This document shows positions 57,901 to 60,586 of a stretch of 64,000 nucleotides of DNA, in pieces. The translations under genes and the position numbers were made by a program. Positions within the stretch are counted from its first letter, which is position 1. Each line of letters starts with the position of its first letter. The notes beneath the pieces were generated by a model. It ran no database searches, had not been told where the DNA came from, and saw only the letters and a program-made list of their open reading frames with translations. Source of the DNA: Rugalucina vietnamica (Eukaryota > Mollusca > Bivalvia > Lucinida > Lucinidae); NCBI GenBank assembly GCA_964017185.1, contig OZ024884.1:14792048-14856047 (forward strand), written 5' to 3'.

Positions 57901-58928
57901 CCTTCAAAAATCTTCTTCTCCAGAACCGGTCGACCGATTTCAACGAAACTTGGCATGAAGCATCGATGGCTCAAGCACTACAATGTGTGTATAAATCATG
58001 ACCCTGTGATGACCTTGACCTATTTTACGGCAAGGTCAACATAGGTCGCCAATGCATTTGAATGGGGAAAACTTTTAAAATGTCATTTAAAGTGAAAGTC
58101 TTGCAGGAAATGGGAAGTAGGACTGAATATTAATGATTCTGAAAAACATTGGACCCCAGGGGCTCATGTGCCCCCACCCCGGGGCAATATACATGTATAT
58201 TTCCATGATATTCAAACGTCTTCTCCTCTGAAACCGCTTGGCCAATCAAAGCCAAATTTTATGTGATGCATCTATAAAATTGGGGAATCAATGTGTATAT
58301 AAATAATCTAGGTCACATGACAAAGATGGTCGCCATGCCCATATATGGTAAAAACCCATCAAAATTCTTCTTCTCTGAAACCAATGAACTGATTTCAAGG
58401 AAACTTGGCGTGAAGCATCGATGGCTAAAGTACTCCAATGTATATATAGATCAAGACCCTGTGATGACCTTGACCAAGTTTATGGCAAGGTCAACATGGG
58501 TTGCCTATGCATTTGAATTGGGAAAACTGTTAAAGTGTCATTTGAAGGGAAAAGCCAGCATGAAATTGGCAAATGGACAGAATATTGTCTGAAGAAAGAA
58601 AATGGCCCAAGGGCTTCATCTGCCCCTGCACTGGAGTTAAATACCATAATATTCAAACATGTTTATTGGTATATGCAGTAGATCTCAGGTGAGCGTTTAC
58701 AGGACCATTGGTCCTCTGGTTTTCTCTCAGAAAATGAATGTCTCAAATCAAGTTGATCTCCGACAAATGGAAGCCAAGATCGCTCAGCTCACTAAGGAAG
58801 TTCGGAAAAAAGACAGAACGTTACAGCAGCTAAACTCCCTGTTACCATGGAAACAACTAAGTGCCGACAGTGGACAGGATAATTCGGAGGAAATATGCAA
58901 TTTAAGCGAGGATGAATTTATAGTTTAG
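17779..58928 (+). CDS. PDZ-domain scaffold-like protein, seven coding exons (whole gene span)
   Basis: Proposed coding exons are 17779-17841, 48370-48514, 50445-50554, 51071-51178, 51935-55372, 56275-56388 and 58731-58928. All borders are AG/GT and all phases agree (0,1,0,0,0,0), giving 4176 nt or about 1391 residues. Residues 1-142 are basic and charged. Residues 143 to about 1190 are a Ser/Asn/Lys-rich, probably disordered region with two proline motifs (near 242-251, APPPVPAKE, and near 782-791, RRALPQVPGD) of the kind SH3 domains bind. Residues about 1200-1322 resemble a PDZ fold, the clearest part being GQIQKGDLIVEVNERLV followed by the final strand ELLLTIARD; the carboxylate-binding GLGF-type loop is not obvious. 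A short heptad-like helix follows (about 1332-1355) and the C-terminus is EDEFIV, a possible class II PDZ ligand. By inference it is a cytoplasmic scaffold; the orthologue is not recognised. Confidence 0.85.
18033..18249. repeat. MITE-C copy 2, in intron 1
   Basis: It has ends TTTCATTACGAAAACATGC and TGTTTTCCTGATG and the hairpin near 18100-18160. A short deletion lies before the hairpin. Confidence 0.85.
18250..18385 (+). repeat. SINE body and tail fragment
   Basis: TCCTTGAGCGAGACACAGTA, CTCCCAGGAAGTGTTAGGTC and CAGCATTACTGAAAAGTTG match the 3' half of the second SINE family. Confidence 0.65.
18945..19112 (+). repeat. SINE of the second family
   Basis: GGTGGCGTAGTATAAGGACTCC, B box CTGGTTCGAGACC, body AGCAAGACACTTTAAGATCC and CCAGGAAGTGGTGGCACC. 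Confidence 0.75.
19373..19470 (-). repeat. MITE-A copy 14, cut by a SINE
   Basis: It matches from ATGAGCTGCCTCGTGG to CTTGAAATTTTGG, then changes at once to the 3' side of a tRNA-derived SINE. The rest of the copy is not found beyond. Confidence 0.85.
19471..19590 (-). repeat. tRNA-derived SINE, copy 2, abutting MITE-A copy 14
   Basis: Minus strand: GTGGCCGAGCGGTTAAGAGT (A box) and GTGGGTTCGAGCCCCG (B box), with a long variable arm between. It is the better preserved of the two copies. Confidence 0.82.
19591..20268. other. Intron 1, no feature seen
   Basis: A/T-rich with stops in all frames at short distance. Confidence 0.55.
20269..20435. repeat. MITE-G copy 3
   Basis: TAGTGGCTGATTTAGAGG to CTGGATCCGCCCCTG, with AAGTT on both sides as a possible 5-bp duplication. 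Confidence 0.85.
20847..21271 (+). repeat. MITE-A copy 15, split by a 193-bp insertion (MITE-H)
   Basis: The left part holds the palindrome to GGATAGTAC. The right part resumes at CAATATATCAAAAGTTTCAA and ends TGCTC. Confidence 0.88.
20961..21153. mobile_element. MITE-H insertion inside MITE-A copy 15
   Basis: Ends CAGGGAATAG and, in complement, CAGGGTTCAA; inner words GGGAGAAATAGTCTCCC and TTCTCCC repeat. AGTAC and AGCAC on either side may be a 5-bp target duplication. Non-coding. Confidence 0.65.
21915..22275. repeat. Probable MITE with large hairpin (CCCTCGGGCAATAT)
   Basis: Between 22142 and 22256 CCCTTGAGTGAGGGACATGA pairs with TCAATGTCACCCTCACTAAA and GATTTGTTCACCC with GGGTGAACAAATC. 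The part before (CATTAATATTCATTGG, GACGTCATATTTACC) probably belongs to it. Only the hairpin is firm. Confidence 0.65.
22276..22973. other. Intron 1, short diverged direct repeat only
   Basis: CTTGAAAATCAAAATACAAT..CTACTACTGAAATACCTGTG at 22340-22425 is repeated at 22446-22530. Nothing else recognised. Confidence 0.6.
22974..23764. repeat. MITE-D copy 1, with triplicated arm and inserted retroelement fragment
   Basis: Ends CAGTTGTTCAAA (22981) and TTTGAACAACTGGGCCCTG (23745). One hairpin arm (TGTGAGAATCCTTTGCAGTG) occurs three times in 48-bp steps at 23064, 23112 and 23160; the other arm is single. An insertion follows at 23261. Confidence 0.88.
23261..23693 (+). mobile_element. 433-bp insertion with 14-bp target duplication (retroelement fragment?)
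   Basis: It is flanked by TAATATTAATGTTT at 23247-23260 and 23694-23707. Near its right end it reads CCTGAAGAAGCCAATATGGC, then AAAACGTTGGATTTAATAAA, a phrase that I associate with ends of Penelope-like or related retroelements. The duplication length suits target-primed integration. No coding frame. Confidence 0.6.
24238..24571. repeat. MITE-B copy 5
   Basis: Ends present; an interior G-run of about 17. It is inverted relative to the copy at 13423, which shares AAGGATCCTAATGTCAAAAC in complement. Confidence 0.88.
24841..25170. repeat. MITE-B copy 6 with duplicated left end and long C-run
   Basis: ATGCACTAGTCATGTAACCC occurs at 24841 and again at 24882, then a C-run of over 30 bases. The run may be mis-sized by sequencing. 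Confidence 0.85.
25326..25559 (-). repeat. MITE-A copy 16
   Basis: Full length, CCTCGTGGG subtype, stem TTCGCGG with one mismatch, ATTT on each side. Confidence 0.92.
25560..26059. other. Intron 1, no exon; possible old MITE edges
   Basis: TTAGGACAAATGTTTGTCCT and, after MITE-F copy 2, GTCCTAAGATGTGTCCTAA suggest an older element into which MITE-F was inserted. Weak. Confidence 0.4.
26060..26244. repeat. MITE-F copy 2
   Basis: CAGGGCAACCTCAATATAAA to ATAATGAGGTTCAACTGTA. Same inner order as at 4051. Confidence 0.8.
26245..26973. other. Intron 1, no feature seen apart from possible MITE edge
   Basis: No long frame or clear repeat after about 26400. Confidence 0.5.
26974..27215 (-). repeat. 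MITE-A copy 17 (old)
   Basis: All parts are recognisable but strongly diverged; the palindrome is broken. Confidence 0.75.
27368..27548 (-). repeat. SINE of the second family, opposite orientation
   Basis: GTCAACAATTTTTCAGTCATG (tail complement) to GCAGGGTTCGAACCCTGG (B box) and a worn A box. It lies about 300 bp left of the MULE. Confidence 0.72.
27847..27855. repeat. Left 9-bp target-site duplication of the MULE
   Basis: TACACTTTA lies directly before the left inverted repeat and is repeated exactly at 32033-32041. An undamaged duplication fits a fairly young insertion. Confidence 0.88.
27856..28040. repeat. Left terminal and subterminal repeats of the MULE
   Basis: The terminal repeat is followed by spaced copies of ACGGAAC or CGGAAT, often after TTACTAAAA or TTGCTAAA, ending near 28036 just before the stop of the protease reading frame. 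Such clustered motifs are what one expects of transposase binding sites. Confidence 0.85.
28090..28986 (-). CDS. Ulp1/SENP-like C48 cysteine protease with C-terminal PHD finger (MULE-encoded)
   Basis: From the ATG at 28974 it reads 294 residues. The C48 catalytic set is complete: H123 in GTHWLTV, D141 in VGVYDTA, Q176 in VYMQTNGND and C182 in NDCGLYA. These enzymes cleave isopeptide or Gly-Gly bonds of SUMO-like proteins; the substrate here is unknown. A PHD-type finger follows with all eight ligands (C248, C250, C262, C265, H270, C273, C288, C291), which in other proteins reads histone tails. The frame continues upstream in phase through a single TAA, so this is probably the C-terminal part of the transposase and not a separate gene. 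Confidence 0.92.
   Translation of the reverse strand, partial: TEQQMEPLHQSPVNTEEPEYSFINLMSSTPKSPELLKDVRYSLEVWVPADKQKLFHNLNVNDRNLIQKRSGWMNDTIIDSAMNLLQFQFPDLEGFQSCTLAVQLDFQRHEKLFIQIINRSPNTKGTHWLTVSNINCMEDEVGVYDTAFDDLPHIEQLVVASLVKTEQKVLKVKFSNVYMQTNGNDCGLYAIANATALAFGRDPSKEQYIPSKLREHLLKCLEEKEMRLFPTAKGTSKRHKAIKKIEKIKLYCVCNMPDTHTTYFLCDQCSSEYHPECLGLDAVLLKDRSFICPTCSTK
28990..29625 (-). pseudogene. MULE gene exon 3, SWIM finger and linker (frameshifted)
   Basis: The frame from the acceptor reads FASDVIEFASKKLVCQPKDI and on to PTESCTCPLKK, then loses frame in the A-run. The next frame supplies NCVHILGVKL, together making CxCx5CxH, a compact SWIM zinc finger. A basic stretch KQKPGRKRPK follows, then, after a second shift, an acidic and Gln-rich linker (SDKYVQELIELEEQVNAE and repeated TEQ). 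SWIM domains follow the transposase in many MULEs. Loss of frame here would remove the protease from the transposase in this copy. Confidence 0.75.
29637..30070. repeat. Intron 2 of the MULE gene, filled with GGAAC palindromic tandem repeats
   Basis: Between about 29685 and 30050 lie four imperfect units of roughly 80-100 bp, each with CGGAACATGTTCCG- or TTCCGTGTGCGTTCCG-like palindromes and the shared core GTCAATAGAATCACCACGG. The hexamer CGGAAC or its complement occurs over twenty times. It is the same motif as in the element ends, placed between two coding exons. Confidence 0.85.
30071..31321 (-). CDS. MULE gene exon 2: DDE transposase domain
   Basis: The exon is 1251 nt and open throughout. 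Counting from the TTG at 31152, the catalytic candidates are D132 in LLLSYDTTFNLG, D195 in PIVTDMESAIVKAI and E308 in TTNQSEGFN, the D-D-E arrangement of MULE transposases. The CWRH motif (C215, H218) between the second Asp and the Glu is also typical. The exon ends KPKYSR at a GTAGGT donor. All catalytic residues are intact, so decay is limited to exon 3. Confidence 0.9.
31436..31632 (-). CDS. MULE gene exon 1: N-terminus and start of WRKY/GCM1-like domain
   Basis: It runs from ATG at 31632 to the donor ATAC|GTAAGT. It encodes 65 residues starting MAQAALDPKDGKFVRELPLG and ending WKSDGHT. The Trp-x-Ser-Asp-Gly start is like the opening of WRKY and FLYWCH-type domains, which Mutator-like transposases often carry at the N-terminus (established for the superfamily). 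Exon 2 adds W.N.G.KK...KSYYYIK, the usual order, but the zinc-binding Cys is not seen. Confidence 0.75.
31760..32032. repeat. Right terminal and subterminal repeats of the MULE
   Basis: It has dense GTTCCGT units (about twenty in 260 bp), mostly in one orientation, ending in the right inverted repeat. The array begins about 130 bp upstream of the first ATG of the transposase gene, so it probably also contains its promoter. Confidence 0.85.
32033..32041. repeat. Right 9-bp target-site duplication of the MULE
   Basis: TACACTTTA lies directly after the right inverted repeat and is identical to 27847-27855. Confidence 0.88.
32382..32611 (+). repeat. MITE-A copy 18
   Basis: Left end shortened (GAGCCTCATCACCGG). 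The stem reads CAGCCATGCAGTAACTGCAC, with mismatches. Confidence 0.88.
32612..33148. other. Intron 1, no feature seen
   Basis: A/T-rich, stops in all frames. Confidence 0.55.
33149..33356 (-). repeat. MITE-A copy 19, right end missing
   Basis: It keeps the left end and the palindrome and stops at CAAAAAGCCGGTAAG. Confidence 0.85.
33855..33985 (-). repeat. SINE tail fragment
   Basis: TTGTTTGTTTATTTATGTTC and CAGTCAACAGCTATGGTCAT resemble the tail complement also seen at 51280. Confidence 0.5.
34453..34665. repeat. MITE-E copy 1
   Basis: Starts TTAACTCATTTAAGCCTGG and ends CAAATATGGGTTAA. A hairpin CAGATG..CATCTG with CATAGCCCCAG/CTGGGGCTGTTCTG. About 213 bp, matching 36425-36654 throughout. 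Confidence 0.85.
34758..35186. repeat. MITE-B copy 7 (long subtype)
   Basis: Ends ATACACCAGTCATTTGTATC and ACTGGTGCAT. A 34-bp unit (TATTTTGTAACATTTATGGT and on) is duplicated near 34870-34930. Confidence 0.85.
35310..35433 (+). mobile_element. 3' fragment of a pearl-like element
   Basis: TTTATGCTGTACCATAGGACC, a GACCTTGAGGTCAAGGTCA word and the end CAGGCGAGCTG..CTGCAACAGCTCTTATT match the end of the element finishing at 50168. The 5' part is missing. Confidence 0.6.
35434..35993. other. Intron 1, no feature seen
   Basis: A 74-codon frame at 35675 has no family features. Confidence 0.5.
35994..36207. repeat. MITE-B copy 8, one end missing
   Basis: GCTAAAAGCCCAACCCTACG to the end GACTCGTGCAT; inverted relative to the copy at 15675. 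Confidence 0.8.
36425..36654. repeat. MITE-E copy 2
   Basis: It is about 80 percent alike to 34453-34665 by eye, including ACACCCCTAAAAATGAAAGT. The hairpin is GCCGCAGAACGCGGC. Confidence 0.85.
36707..36985. repeat. MITE-C copy 3
   Basis: Full length, hairpin at 36806-36874 with CGCCTCGCCGAGGC at its tip. Confidence 0.88.
37275..37537. repeat. MITE-D copy 2
   Basis: Ends GGGCCCATTTGTTAAA and TTTTGAACAACCAGTCCC; a near-perfect hairpin (TTGATAAAATGTGAGAATCC) at about 37360-37425. Confidence 0.85.
37702..37935 (+). repeat. MITE-A copy 20, between 18-bp direct repeats
   Basis: Full length, TGTGCAG stem. TATGATAAAGCCTCATCG at 37679 and TATGATAAAGCTTCATCG at 37938 flank it, which is longer than the usual 4-bp repeat. 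Confidence 0.9.
37939..38856. other. Intron 1, low-complexity patches only
   Basis: A C-run at 38692-38710 and A/T-rich words; a worn SINE-like part (AAGCACTGAGCTACATGG) near 38815. Confidence 0.5.
38857..40369 (+). mobile_element. Pearl/Helentron-like element 2 (three core units)
   Basis: It has the same ends as the element at 8427 but belongs to a different core subfamily, almost identical to the element at 56742. Core units begin near 38950, 39410 and 39865. A GTCCGTCC microsatellite follows the 5' stem, as in pearl elements. Insertion is between T and T. Confidence 0.88.
40467..40603 (-). repeat. MITE-A copy 21, palindrome deleted
   Basis: From GAGCAGTGATGTGAG to AGAAGAGGAATTTATC it matches, then jumps to TGCTC. 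The whole palindrome is gone. Confidence 0.82.
40719..40970. repeat. MITE-B copy 9
   Basis: Both ends (ATGCACTAGTCATTTGTTAC; GACTAGTGCAT). A G-run of over 20 replaces part of the interior. Confidence 0.88.
41030..41205 (+). repeat. SINE of the second family
   Basis: TAGCCCAGTGGTAGGGTTC, GAGAGGTCCTGGGTTTGA, GAGCAGGACACAATAAGC, tail CCCAACATTACTGAAAATTT. Confidence 0.78.
41213..41452 (+). repeat. MITE-A copy 22
   Basis: Full length. ATAT on each side. The stem has lost bases in the left arm (CAGTTTGCAGTAACTGCAC). Confidence 0.9.
41745..41890 (-). repeat. tRNA-like SINE fragment
   Basis: TGGGTTTCAAACCCGCAACC and CTAAGCAAATACGCAATCCATT look like complements of B and A boxes. Weak. Confidence 0.5.
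41935..42066. repeat. Unnamed repeat, copy 1
   Basis: GAGATCCTTTAGGAGCAGTG, GGGATGGGCGATACCGCGG and CTTCAGTGACCCTATAGATT are shared with 46560-46690. No ends recognised. Confidence 0.6.
42200..42398 (-). repeat. SINE of the second family, opposite orientation, nearly full
   Basis: From AATTGAGGCTTAACGTCCCA through GTCAACAATTTTTCAGTCAT to GATCAAACCCAGGACCTC and GAAGCTCTACCAGCCGC. Good reference copy. Confidence 0.82.
42895..42978 (+). repeat. SINE tail with (CAAA) microsatellite
   Basis: CGGCAGCATGACCGTGACAG, CTGTTGGGACACTAAGCC and CAAACAAACAAACAAAC. It ends next to MITE-A copy 23. Confidence 0.6.
42989..43223 (+). repeat. MITE-A copy 23 (near consensus)
   Basis: Both ends and a perfect TTCGCGG palindrome are present. 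ATTT on each side. Good reference copy. Confidence 0.94.
43709..43939 (-). repeat. MITE-A copy 24
   Basis: Full length, perfect TGTGCAG stem. ATGATAT flanks both sides. Confidence 0.9.
43940..45308. other. Intron 1, longest stretch without a named repeat
   Basis: About 1.4 kb of A/T-rich DNA with the isolated 86-codon frame. No MITE or SINE words recognised. Confidence 0.5.
44534..44794 (+). other. Isolated 86-codon open frame, unrecognised
   Basis: It encodes MFKDIWSSKTDVCAHLDILV and onwards, with a hydrophobic stretch (FIVWYFLDSVIITFLY) and a C-terminal CPKFCCCCKTKT. It lies in non-repeat DNA within intron 1. It has no clear splice borders and no recognised family. It could be a chance frame, an unrelated exon or a gene remnant. 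Confidence 0.15.
45309..45527 (+). repeat. MITE-A copy 25
   Basis: TTCGCAG stem, with a short deletion in the tail (CCAAAATTTTCTGTGTC). Confidence 0.88.
45744..45977 (-). repeat. MITE-A copy 26
   Basis: Full length; the left palindrome arm lost about 10 bp (GATCAGCAATTACTGCAC). Confidence 0.88.
46560..46690. repeat. Unnamed repeat, copy 2
   Basis: GAGATCCTTTAAGAGCAGTG and CTTCAGTGACCCTTTAGATA match 41935-42066 in the same orientation. Confidence 0.6.
46978..47054 (+). repeat. MITE-A copy 27, right-end fragment
   Basis: Only TTCTGTGCTTGTACAGC to CCGCGGCTC remains. Confidence 0.82.
47264..47475 (-). repeat. MITE-A copy 28
   Basis: AAAT on each side. The stem is a mixed form (TTCACAG against CTGCACA). 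Confidence 0.88.
47476..48230. other. Intron 1 just upstream of exon 2, no feature seen
   Basis: CCACGGCGAGGGCGCATATA and GGTCGTACTTGATTGGACGA stand out as locally GC-rich; no frame or repeat recognised. Confidence 0.5.
48231..48369 (+). pseudogene. Degenerate tandem duplicate of the exon 2 acceptor region
   Basis: Starting at 48282, directly after a TTTTCAG at 48275-48281, the sequence reads VECSPVYATED and then a TAA stop, against VKCSPVYVTED in exon 2. The upstream tracts are also alike (CTGGGTCCTTGATTTTTAC against CTGTGTCCCTGACTTTTAA). The unit is about 86 bp. A fainter third copy may start near 48195. Using the upstream AG would truncate the protein, so it is probably a decoy splice site. 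Confidence 0.7.
48370..48514 (+). CDS. Coding exon 2 of the PDZ-like gene
   Basis: The acceptor TTTTCAG ends at 48369 and the donor CATG|GTAAGC starts at 48515. It encodes VKCSPVYVTEDEKTKHVTKT and a further 28 residues, rich in Lys, Thr and Ser, without a recognised domain. The exon enters in phase 0 and leaves after one base of a codon. A broken copy of its 5' part lies about 86 bp upstream. Confidence 0.85.
48678..48850 (-). repeat. MITE-A copy 29, left part (split by the composite element)
   Basis: It runs from GAGCCGCGTCCTGAG to the first palindrome arm (GGCTTTGCAGTTACTG), then breaks. Confidence 0.85.
48858..50168 (+). mobile_element. Composite pearl-like element inserted in a MITE-A copy
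   Basis: The 5' end AGCTCCCCTGTACGAAAGTA forms a stem and continues AGAGCTATTGCAGTCACCCC as in the element at 698. A Helentron-like 3' end (TTAGGTGAGCGATCG, GCCCTTGGGC) lies near 49087-49120. The part from there to 50168 has three 120-bp-like repeats with TTTATGCTGTACCAT and ACCTTGAGGTCA words and ends GCGACAGCTCTTATT. It may be two elements joined. A further 513-bp element sits inside. Confidence 0.65.
49194..49706. mobile_element. MITE-I: 513-bp element with inverted repeats and 9-bp target duplication
   Basis: The ends are TAGTCTGACTGGTCAGCCGT and, in complement, TAGTCTGGCGGGTCAGCCGT, then CAAAATGAA. TTGAATATA flanks both sides (49185-49193 and 49707-49715). A second inverted pair lies inside (TGCCGTCTGACTCCA near 49246, TGGAGTCAGACGTC near 49640). 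No coding frame. A 9-bp duplication suits a non-autonomous Mutator-like element, but its ends do not match the MULE of this window. Confidence 0.8.
50169..50205 (-). repeat. MITE-A copy 29, right part
   Basis: GCATATGCAGATTGTTGATT and CTCATGATTTGGCTC complete the copy 1.3 kb further on. Confidence 0.85.
50306..50390 (+). pseudogene. Degenerate duplicate of exon 3 (pseudoexon)
   Basis: After TATTTCAG at 50305 the sequence is nearly the same as exon 3 (DHTFLKDSDHVLKEFDKTEAE) but has lost about 16 bases after the GAG codon and has no donor. Reading on leads to a stop just after the true exon 3 acceptor. The flanking tracts (TTTCACACCTTTT) are duplicated too, so the copied unit covers acceptor plus exon. 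Confidence 0.8.
50445..50554 (+). CDS. Coding exon 3 of the PDZ-like gene
   Basis: The acceptor TTTTTGCAG ends at 50444 and the donor CAG|GTATTG starts at 50555. It completes the split codon from exon 2 (Val) and encodes HTFLKDSDHVLKEFDKTEAE and the rest to SKQ: 36 full codons, rich in Lys and Asp. It leaves in phase 0. No domain is recognised. Confidence 0.85.
50617..50750 (+). repeat. SINE fragment in intron 3
   Basis: GGGGTCTAGTGGTAAAGTAAAG, TTTGAGCAAGTCACATTTAC and TTGGCTCCATCGCAAC follow the second SINE family, diverged. Confidence 0.55.
50861..51003. repeat. MITE-F copy 3, in intron 3
   Basis: GGTTCATTACAACACAG, then TTGGACCCC, GTTATAACACAGATTGGAT and TTATAAAGCGGTTGAGGTGT. Diverged. 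Confidence 0.7.
51071..51178 (+). CDS. Coding exon 4 of the PDZ-like gene
   Basis: It is 108 nt in phase 0 between TCTGTTTCAG and AAG|GTAATT. It encodes MFKAHSLATLNVTDPQLTLL and 16 further residues ending FFKPK. The exon is highly codable but carries no domain that I recognise. Confidence 0.85.
51280..51385 (+). repeat. SINE tail fragment in intron 4
   Basis: TTTCTTTACGTTCCAGTCAA in the reverse sense, then GTTGACAGGGATGCAAGACA and AAATCAAACAAACAAA. Confidence 0.5.
51657..51887. repeat. MITE-D copy 3, in intron 4
   Basis: CAGGGGCTAGTTGTTCAAAA to TTTTGAACAACTGGGCCCTG, hairpin at 51727-51790. It ends 47 bp before exon 5. Confidence 0.88.
51935..55372 (+). CDS. Coding exon 5: 3.4 kb disordered region and start of the PDZ-like domain
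   Basis: It is a single open exon of 3438 nt (1146 codons) between TCGTTTCAG and GTGGAG|GTAGGT. The open frame extends 60 codons upstream of the first internal Met (52115) to the acceptor. Composition is Ser, Asn, Lys and His rich with runs such as GGSGSSSSCSKRHS. Two proline motifs are visible at about 52232 and 53853. The end of the exon (about 55115-55372) holds the first strands of the PDZ-like fold (RLIECEVVL, then VSMVTIVDVF). Length and composition are those of a long linker in a scaffold protein. Confidence 0.92.
55388..55672. repeat. MITE-C copy 4, 16 bp behind exon 5
   Basis: It begins just after the exon 5 donor. The hairpin is worn (AACTGCCTCAGCAATGTGG). It adds the frame that reads on past the donor. 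Confidence 0.8.
56006..56237 (-). repeat. MITE-A copy 30, in intron 5 next to exon 6
   Basis: Full length, perfect TGTGCAG stem. It ends 37 bp before exon 6, so the acceptor region is squeezed between repeat and exon. Confidence 0.88.
56275..56388 (+). CDS. Coding exon 6: second half of the PDZ-like domain
   Basis: It is 114 nt in phase 0 between CATTGCAG and CAG|GTAATC. It encodes VNERLVIGDDFRTLTNLLQA and then CQGELLLTIARDKARERQ. The order, a turn, a helix with LTNLLQ, then a strand ELLLTI, is the usual C-terminal half of a PDZ domain. A MITE-A copy ends 37 bp upstream. Confidence 0.9.
56742..58719 (+). mobile_element. Pearl/Helentron-like element 3 (four core units), ends next to exon 7
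   Basis: It begins AGCTCACCTGAGCCGTTAGG after a T-run and ends AGGACCATTGGTCCTCTGG at 58701-58719. Four core units start near 56845, 57305, 57760 and 58215. It is nearly identical to the element at 38857 outside the unit number. It fills most of intron 6 of the PDZ-like gene, and its 3' end is followed by TTTTCTCTCAG and the exon. Confidence 0.9.
58731..58928 (+). CDS. Coding exon 7: coiled coil and C-terminus of the PDZ-like protein
   Basis: The acceptor TTTTCTCTCAG ends at 58730 and the stop TAG is at 58926-58928. The exon encodes KMNVSNQVDLRQMEAKIAQL and onwards, with hydrophobic residues at heptad spacing for about 25 residues, then an acidic tail ending EDEFIV. Phe at -2 and Val at 0 fit a class II PDZ ligand. 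The mobile element upstream ends at about 58719, leaving only 11 intron bases of non-element sequence before the exon. Confidence 0.88.
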   Translation, partial: KMNVSNQVDLRQMEAKIAQLTKEVRKKDRTLQQLNSLLPWKQLSADSGQDNSEEICNLSEDEFIV

Positions 58929-59509
58929 TGTTGAAATTATACTTGGAATGGTTCACTGTAAACCAATTTATATTTGGAGTAATTTATTTTCAAGAAAAAG
59001 AAAATTTTACAAAAATATATATAGCTGTGAAATTGTCCATTTTGATATGGTGTACATTATTTTTGTGTTGACCAATTCCAATTGTCGAAAATTAGTTGAG
59101 AAGAAAGCATTCTTAAAGACAAAATTGCGAAATAGTCACCAAAATAAGTTTCATGTATTATCATAAGAATGAGTGTTAGCCACCAAAGTTTTTATCATAA
59201 GACTAATTTCTTTCCAACAGACATGTTTATAGTCTTTATAATGTAGCACAGTTTTCGACTGTGTTATTTTGGTCAGTTCATTAACCAAGATATCCTGCCA
59301 ATTCAAGATTGCAATAGTTTCTCTCCTGTTAGGACTGCCATAAAATGTTATTTTGTATTGATGAAGTGATACTTAGAACTCTGCCAGTATTTTCTACAGT
59401 ATTGAAGATTTTGTACTTTGTTGTTTCTACCTTTGTATGTCTGTCTTTTCTGAACCATGCCATTAGTCTTGTGGTGTATATTTGAGAGTAATACTTAAAA
59501 AACTTTTAT
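58929..59509. other. Probable 3' untranslated region of the PDZ-like gene
   Basis: A/T-rich sequence directly behind the stop codon. No convincing AATAAA was found before the hairpin at 59510, so the end of the transcript is unknown. Confidence 0.45.
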
Positions 59510-59582
59510 ATAGATGGTCATTTCATATGAAATTTATTAAATGAGCCTTCGGCAAGTTTAATAAATTTCATATGAAATGACC
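59510..59582. repeat. Long perfect-type hairpin downstream of the PDZ-like gene
   Basis: TGGTCATTTCATATGAAATT at 59515 pairs with its complement ending at about 59583, over about 30 bp, around the loop GAGCCTTCGGC. It lies about 590 bp after the stop codon. It may be one end of a MITE reaching to about 59870. Confidence 0.75.
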
Positions 59583-59873
59583 ACGAGTGTAAGATTCGTT
59601 TTATCATATGACGTCTTAAATATGATTCTATCGCCTTTAAAATGGACATATTTCCAATGAAAATTAACATTGTTGTTACGGACGTCGTCAATGACGTCAA
59701 TTCCCGCAAATGTGTTAATACACGTGTGGTCATAACACTTTTATTACATGACATTATCCACTGGAAAACAGCGACATCATATGATAAATTATAGTTATTC
59801 ACTAGGGACATGTTAATTTTTATTAAGAATGCAAATTTTACCATGAATAATGAATAAATAATCATTTAAAGGG

Positions 59874-59960
59874 AAGTGCAGTGACCTAGTGGTAGAGTGT
59901 TGGTCTCAAGAGCAAATACATAAGGGCTTTGAAACCTACGTCATGTTGTGCAATCAAGTA
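59874..59960 (+). repeat. SINE head fragment
   Basis: GTGACCTAGTGGTAGAGTGTTGG matches the A-box half; the B box is worn (GGGCTTTGAAACC). Confidence 0.6.
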
Positions 59961-59979
59961 AGACACAACATACTGCTTT

Positions 59980-60178
59980 TTGCAGTTGCAAAAACAAACA
60001 CACAGATCAGCTAGTTACAGCTAATAAGTGCCTTTGTTTTTGCTATACAAATAGTACAATCCCTCTTCTATTTATATCCAAAATTTCAAGCTTCTTGCCT
60101 GCTTCTGTGACAGTGTAGGCTGGTTTGAGTGGGACCTGGTCAGAAACCCTGAAGACCGGTTTTCTCGCATCGCGGCTC
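59980..60178 (+). repeat. MITE-A copy 31, left end and stem damaged
   Basis: The palindrome is reduced (CAGATCAGCTAGTTACAGCT); tail and right end CGCATCGCGGCTC are good. Confidence 0.85.
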
Positions 60179-60586
60179 ATATGTAAACATGTCTAGGATT
60201 TTCAAGAAGGTCTTATACAAACTTTTAAGATTTAAAATTAGAAGCATTACTCTCCCTTAATACAAACAAAGTTGAATATAGCTGATCTACACGCTTGGGC
60301 ACTTTCAACGTCAACCAGAGTATCTTGTTTTGTAAGTCGAACACACCGGATTGCATTAATAAGCATGCGGGGTCGAGCCTTTACGCATGGGTATTAATGT
60401 ATTTTGACTTACAACTCTTTAAGTTTAGGTTGACATGAAGAAAATGCTTTCTGTTTTCACGGCATGGTTATGTCCCTTTGTTATTGATTACTTGTGTAAT
60501 CTAGACTGCATTGAAATACACATACCTTCAAATTCTATCAGAGTGGTCTTGTGTTGTCATTTACTTTCCCGAATTTTATTCGGCCT

